Shown piece by piece: positions 61,301 to 64,000 of a stretch of 64,000 bases of DNA. This stretch comes from Rhodococcus sp. KBS0724 (lineage in GTDB: Bacteria > Actinomycetota > Actinomycetes > Mycobacteriales > Mycobacteriaceae), in assembly GCF_005938745.2 (NCBI RefSeq), contig NZ_VCBX02000001.1, positions 4,540,501 to 4,604,500 on the forward strand, given 5' to 3'. A model generated the notes under the pieces. It had not been told where the DNA came from. It was given only the letters and a program-made list of their open reading frames with translations, and ran no database searches. The position numbers and the translations under genes are program-made. The stretch's first letter is position 1. The number at the start of each line of letters is the position of its first letter.

Positions 61301-64000
61301 GCGTACATGCCGATCACCAGGTCGATGGAGCGTCGCATTCCCAATGCCACCAACGATTCCGGGCCGACACCGAGTCCGATCAGATGACGCGCAAGCCTGT
61401 TGACCTTGTCGTCGAACTCCGCATACGTCAGTGAATCGAGTCCGTGGACCAACGCAACGGAATCACCGTGCGCAGCCACCTGCTGATCGAACAGATCGAC
61501 CAGTGTCGCCTCGGTGTCGAGCACCTGCTCCGTTGCATTCCATTCCTGCAGAACCTGATTCGACTCACGCGGATCGAGCACGTCGATGTCGCCGACCACG
61601 ATCGACGGATCGGCAACCACCGCTGCCAGAACAGTATTGAACCGATCGGCGAAGGACTGGACCGTCGACTCGTCGAAAAGGTCGTGCGCGTAGCTGAATA
61701 CAGCCGAGATACCGGAGGCAACACCACGCTCGTCGTAGTTGTCACCGACGATCAACTGCAGATCGAACTGAGCGACGCCGTTGTCGATCTCGAGACCCTT
61801 GACCGTGAGGCCAGGCAGTTCCAGGCTTGCCTGTTCCATGTTCTGGAAGAGGAAGCCCACCTGGTACAGCGGGTGCCGAGCGGTCGAACGTGCGGGGTTG
61901 AGAACTTCGACCAGCCGCTCGAACGGAACGTCGGCATGCGCAAACGCCTGCAGGTCGTTCTCTCGTACGCGGGCAAGCAGTTCCGTGAAGCTGTCACTGC
62001 CGTCGACGTGTGTCCGGAATACCAGCGTGTTGACGAACATGCCGATCAGATCGTCGAGCGCACGCTCACCACGACCGGCAATCGGGGTGCCCACTGCGAT
62101 GTCGTCGGTTCCGGACAAGCGCGCCAACAGAACTGCAAACGCCGCATGCGTGACCATGAACAAGGTGGTTCCGTGCTCACGGGCCAGTGCCGACAAGCCC
62201 TGATGCACTGCTGCGTCGATCTCGAACTGAAGGTAGCCGCCACGGTAAGACTGCGCGGCGGGACGCAGACGGTCGGTCGGCAGGTCCAGCTGATCCGGCA
62301 ACCCTGCCAAAGCCTGGCTCCAGTAGGCGATCTGCTCGGACGACACGGATTCCGGGTCGTCCTCGCTACCGAGCACCTCGCGCTGCCACAGACTGTAATC
62401 GGCGTACTGCACATCCAGCGGAGCCCAACCCGGCGCCGTACCCTGAGCCCTGGCCGCGTAGGCCATGACGAGGTCGCGAGCGAACGGGGTGGTCGAGGAA
62501 CCGTCCGCGGCGATGTGGTGCACCACCACAGCGAGGACGTACTCGTTCTCGGCAACCTGGAACAACCGAATCCGCAGCGGGATCTCGGCCGTCACGTCAA
62601 ACCTCGTCGACGCCAATTCGACCAGCTTGCCGACAATCTCGGCTTCCGTGACGCTTTCGACGTCGAGTTTCACCGGCGCATGTCCCACCGGTTCGATGAC
62701 CTGGACGGGTCCCGATTCGGTTTCCGGATACACGGTGCGCAGCGTTTCGTGACGGGCGACGACATCGCCGATCGCCGCACGCATTGCAGCCAGATCGAGT
62801 TCGCCGCTCAGTCGTAGAGCAAACGGCATGTTGTAGGCGCCGGCCGAGCCGTCGAACCGGTTGAGGAACCACATACGTTGCTGCGCAAGAGAAAGCGGAA
62901 TCTCTTCCGGTCGATCCTGAGCCGTCAGCGCAAGGCGGCTTCCTTCACCGACGTGCGATTCGAGACGTGCAGCAAGGTCCTGGACGGTGGACGCTTCGAA
63001 CAGCAGGCGAACGGGTACAGCCGTGTCGAGTTCTTCGGCGATGCGCATGACAACCCGAGTTGCGATGAGGGAGTTGCCACCCAACTCGAAGAAATCATCA
63101 TCCAACCCCACCCGATCAACACCCAACACACCCACAAACGCCGACGCCACCACCAACTCCACCGAAGACACCGGAGCCCGAAACACCCGAGCCTCGAACA
63201 CCGGCTCCGGCAACAACGCCCGATCCAACTTCCCCGACGAATTCAACGGAAACGCATCCAACACCACCACAGCAGCCGGAACCATATAACCCGGAACCCG
63301 CTCCCCCACAAACCCCCGCAACACCGACACATCCACAACCGACCCCACAGCCGGCACCACATACCCCACCAACTGATCACCCGTCGCAGACCCACGCACC
63401 ACCACCGCAGCCGACAACACCGAACCATGCGCCGTGAGCGCCGCCTCGATCTCCCCCAACTCAATCCGCTGACCACGAAACTTCACCTGAAAATCAGTAC
63501 GACCAATGTACTCGAGTTCACCAGAGGTATTCCAACGAACAAGATCACCACTGCGATACATCCGCTCACCCGAACCGAACGGAGACGCCACAAACCGATC
63601 CGCACTCAAATCCGGACGACCCACATACCCCCGAGCCAACTGCACACCCGACAAATACAACTCACCCGCAACACCCACCGGCACCGGACGAAGGCGCGAA
63701 TCCAACACAAACACCCGGCAATTCCACTCCGGCACACCCACCGACACCACAGACCCCGACCCAGCATCCGTCACATCCGCAAACGTAAACGACACCGCAG
63801 CCTCAGTCGGACCATACAAATTATGCAACCGCGCCGACGACACCAACCCGAACTCACGCACCGCCTCCACCGGCAACGCCTCACCAATGACCAACACATC
63901 ACGCAACGAACCCAACAACCCCGGATCCACCAACGACGAAAACGTCGACAACATCGTCGGCACAAAATCCGTCACCGACACACCCTGCTCGTCAATCACC
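58051..64000 (-). CDS. Non-ribosomal peptide synthetase, upstream subunit (5' end outside window)
   Basis: At least 1982 residues; the frame is open at the right edge. Domains seen: partial A (64000 to about 63150), T ([10 protein letters not shown] near 63075), C (about 62900-61600; HHIAADG), A (about 61500-60050), T (near 59895), C (about 59730-58400), then a 97-residue A-like stub. The last C domain reads HHISGDA, with alanine for the usual glycine of HHxxxDG. Specificity residues: the partial A repeats the D...LILVS pattern of the terminal module in the downstream synthetase (identical DNA); the complete A gives DLWHLILVSK, unassigned. It is 122 bp upstream of the four-module gene, presumably cotranscribed. 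Confidence 0.93.
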   Translation of the reverse strand, partial: VIDEQGVSVTDFVPTMLSTFSSLVDPGLLGSLRDVLVIGEALPVEAVREFGLVSSARLHNLYGPTEAAVSFTFADVTDAGSGSVVSVGVPEWNCRVFVLDSRLRPVPVGVAGELYLSGVQLARGYVGRPDLSADRFVASPFGSGERMYRSGDLVRWNTSGELEYIGRTDFQVKFRGQRIELGEIEAALTAHGSVLSAAVVVRGSATGDQLVGYVVPAVGSVVDVSVLRGFVGERVPGYMVPAAVVVLDAFPLNSSGKLDRALLPEPVFEARVFRAPVSSVELVVASAFVGVLGVDRVGLDDDFFELGGNSLIATRVVMRIAEELDTAVPVRLLFEASTVQDLAARLESHVGEGSRLALTAQDRPEEIPLSLAQQRMWFLNRFDGSAGAYNMPFALRLSGELDLAAMRAAIGDVVARHETLRTVYPETESGPVQVIEPVGHAPVKLDVESVTEAEIVGKLVELASTRFDVTAEIPLRIRLFQVAENEYVLAVVVHHIAADGSSTTPFARDLVMAYAARAQGTAPGWAPLDVQYADYSLWQREVLGSEDDPESVSSEQIAYWSQALAGLPDQLDLPTDRLRPAAQSYRGGYLQFEIDAAVHQGLSALAREHGTTLFMVTHAAFAVLLARLSGTDDIAVGTPIAGRGERALDDLIGMFVNTLVFRTHVDGSDSFTELLARVRENDLQAFAHADVPFERLVEVLNPARSTARHPLYQVGFLFQNMEQASLELPGLTVKGLEIDNGVAQFDLQLIVGDNYDERGVASGISAVFSYAHDLFDESTVQSFADRFNTVLAAVVADPSIVVGDIDVLDPRESNQVLQEWNATEQVLDTEATLVDLFDQQVAAHGDSVALVHGLDSLTYAEFDDKVNRLARHLIGLGVGPESLVALGMRRSIDLVIGMYAVAKAGGGYVPVDPDHPADRTGYVLEMAAPVCVLSTENDAPSLAGIDNVLLIDTLDLSGVSGAPVRGDERIAPLRSANTAYVIFTSGSTGKPKGVALSHAAIVNQLLWKRDQYGLDQTDAMLLKTAATFDLSVWEFWSALTSGSRLVVADPDGHKDAEYMLALMAQEKVTTLHAVPSMLSMLTAAADGALPQSLERVLAIGEALPAATAAEFRKVSDAALVNLYGPTEAAVSVTAHDVDASDTSSVSIGAPEWNTQVYVLDERLHPVPVGVTGELYLAGTQLARGYHGRADLTSERFVANIFGDPGTRLYRTGDLVVWRNGGELEYVDRADFQVKIRGYRIELGEIEAVIRAAPSVEAAVVVAKTDPRLGDRLVGYLVPQAGVSIDVDSVKAELVRELPSYMVPSALMVLSELPLNINGKIDRKTLPEPEFETTEFRAPSNPVEEIVASVFAEVLGVPRVGLDDDFFDLGGNSLIATQVVARLGQALDAQIPVRIIFEASTVGLLASRVLEHAGSGSRAQLVAQERPSQIPLSLAQQRMWVLNQIDRRSAAYNIPVAIRMSGDLDSAALQSAVSDLVARHEILRTFYPDLGDGPVQSIQSRSAAAVDMSVLYVGEDTIAAEVAKVVGQGFDVTAAVPLRVRLFQITPTEHVLIVVVHHISGDAFSMAPMIRDTMIAYTARTGGAAPEWAPLEVQYADYTLWQRDVLGSEDDPESELSTQLAYWDRELAGVPELLELPTDRPRPPTQSMKGADFLFTLGADSTRRIAEIAREQNSTVFMVVHAAFSVLLSKLSGSNDIAIGTPVAGRGERVLDDLVGMFVNTLVLRTQVKPATTFVDLLQQVKEKDLAAFGNADVPFERLVEQVGRERSQAYSPLFQVMLTFQNMALGTFALPGLELSAVDDGFDSAMFDLQLTGIEEFDERGALSDIRMRFTYATDLYDASTMELFAARLRAVVDAVAADPTVVLRTIDIVTDFERALIEAAEPKTAADLPELAAAAAASDPTAVAFTHADTVVTFTQLAEKLALMRATMGAALGADALVSVSLTGLVPGILPALGADGIASLVSSLIADAQATSEKGDRIDG
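63062..64000 (-). repeat. NRPS A-T segment, copy 2 of an identical pair
   Basis: Identical base for base to 39152-40090 and continuing to the window edge, so the full length is unknown. The left boundary falls at the T-domain core (the GGNSL codons); immediately outside, the two genes diverge. It carries the same GT-rich codon use on the coding strand. Confidence 0.92.

Overview
The window reads as chromosomal DNA of a high-GC, mycolic-acid-containing actinobacterium, most likely a Rhodococcus of the erythropolis group. The evidence is an EccB/EccE type VII secretion pair, a secreted antigen-85-type mycolyltransferase-like protein, a 181-residue adenylate kinase, a zinc-type S14, GTG/TTG starts, and a mycobacterial-type order rpoA-rplQ-truA followed by an ESX locus. 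The genus is inferred from gene content and style, not from a database match.

Layout. (1) 1-7.7 kb, accessory genes: a duplicated-architecture membrane protein cut by the left edge, with a divergent TetR regulator; divergent eccB and eccE; an FMN reductase and TetR regulator; and a divergent acyl-CoA dehydrogenase. (2) 7.7-25.7 kb, minus strand: the S10-spc-alpha ribosomal superoperon, from rpsJ (right) to rplQ-truA (left), including secY, adk, map and infA. It appears to be split into several transcription units. Predicted promoters before rpsJ, rplN and rpsH share a -10/discriminator element, and an unrelated promoter precedes infA. (3) 26.2-31.3 kb, plus strand: a DUF4442 hotdog protein, then a papB-papA-papC set that would make 4-aminophenylpyruvate/p-aminophenylalanine from chorismate, then an AurF/CmlI-type di-iron arylamine N-oxygenase. 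(4) 31.3-38.2 kb: a glycosyltransferase of lower GC, a DrrAB-type ABC exporter (one ATPase, two permeases), a mycolyltransferase-like esterase and a Tat-exported amidase. (5) 38.2-64.0 kb, minus strand: three giant NRPS genes (the first cut by the right edge), ending in a thioesterase.

How it may work together. Regions 3-5 look like one biosynthetic locus. Chorismate would be converted to an amino-aryl amino acid, which the di-iron enzyme could oxidise to a hydroxylamino, nitroso or nitro group. A multimodular NRPS would assemble a peptide with three consecutive serine-coded modules. The TE would release it and the ABC system export it. The secreted esterase and amidase could modify or hydrolyse it outside the membrane. 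Assigning the aryl amino acid to this NRPS is an inference.

Most notable observations. Both NRPS subunit breaks fall between a C domain and its A domain, and the breaks carry degenerate adenylation-domain stubs that are homologous across each junction. In addition, an A-T block of unusual codon use is identical over at least 939 bp in two different NRPS genes. No MbtH-like protein, phosphopantetheinyl transferase, epimerase domain, tRNA, IS element or CRISPR array was seen in the window.
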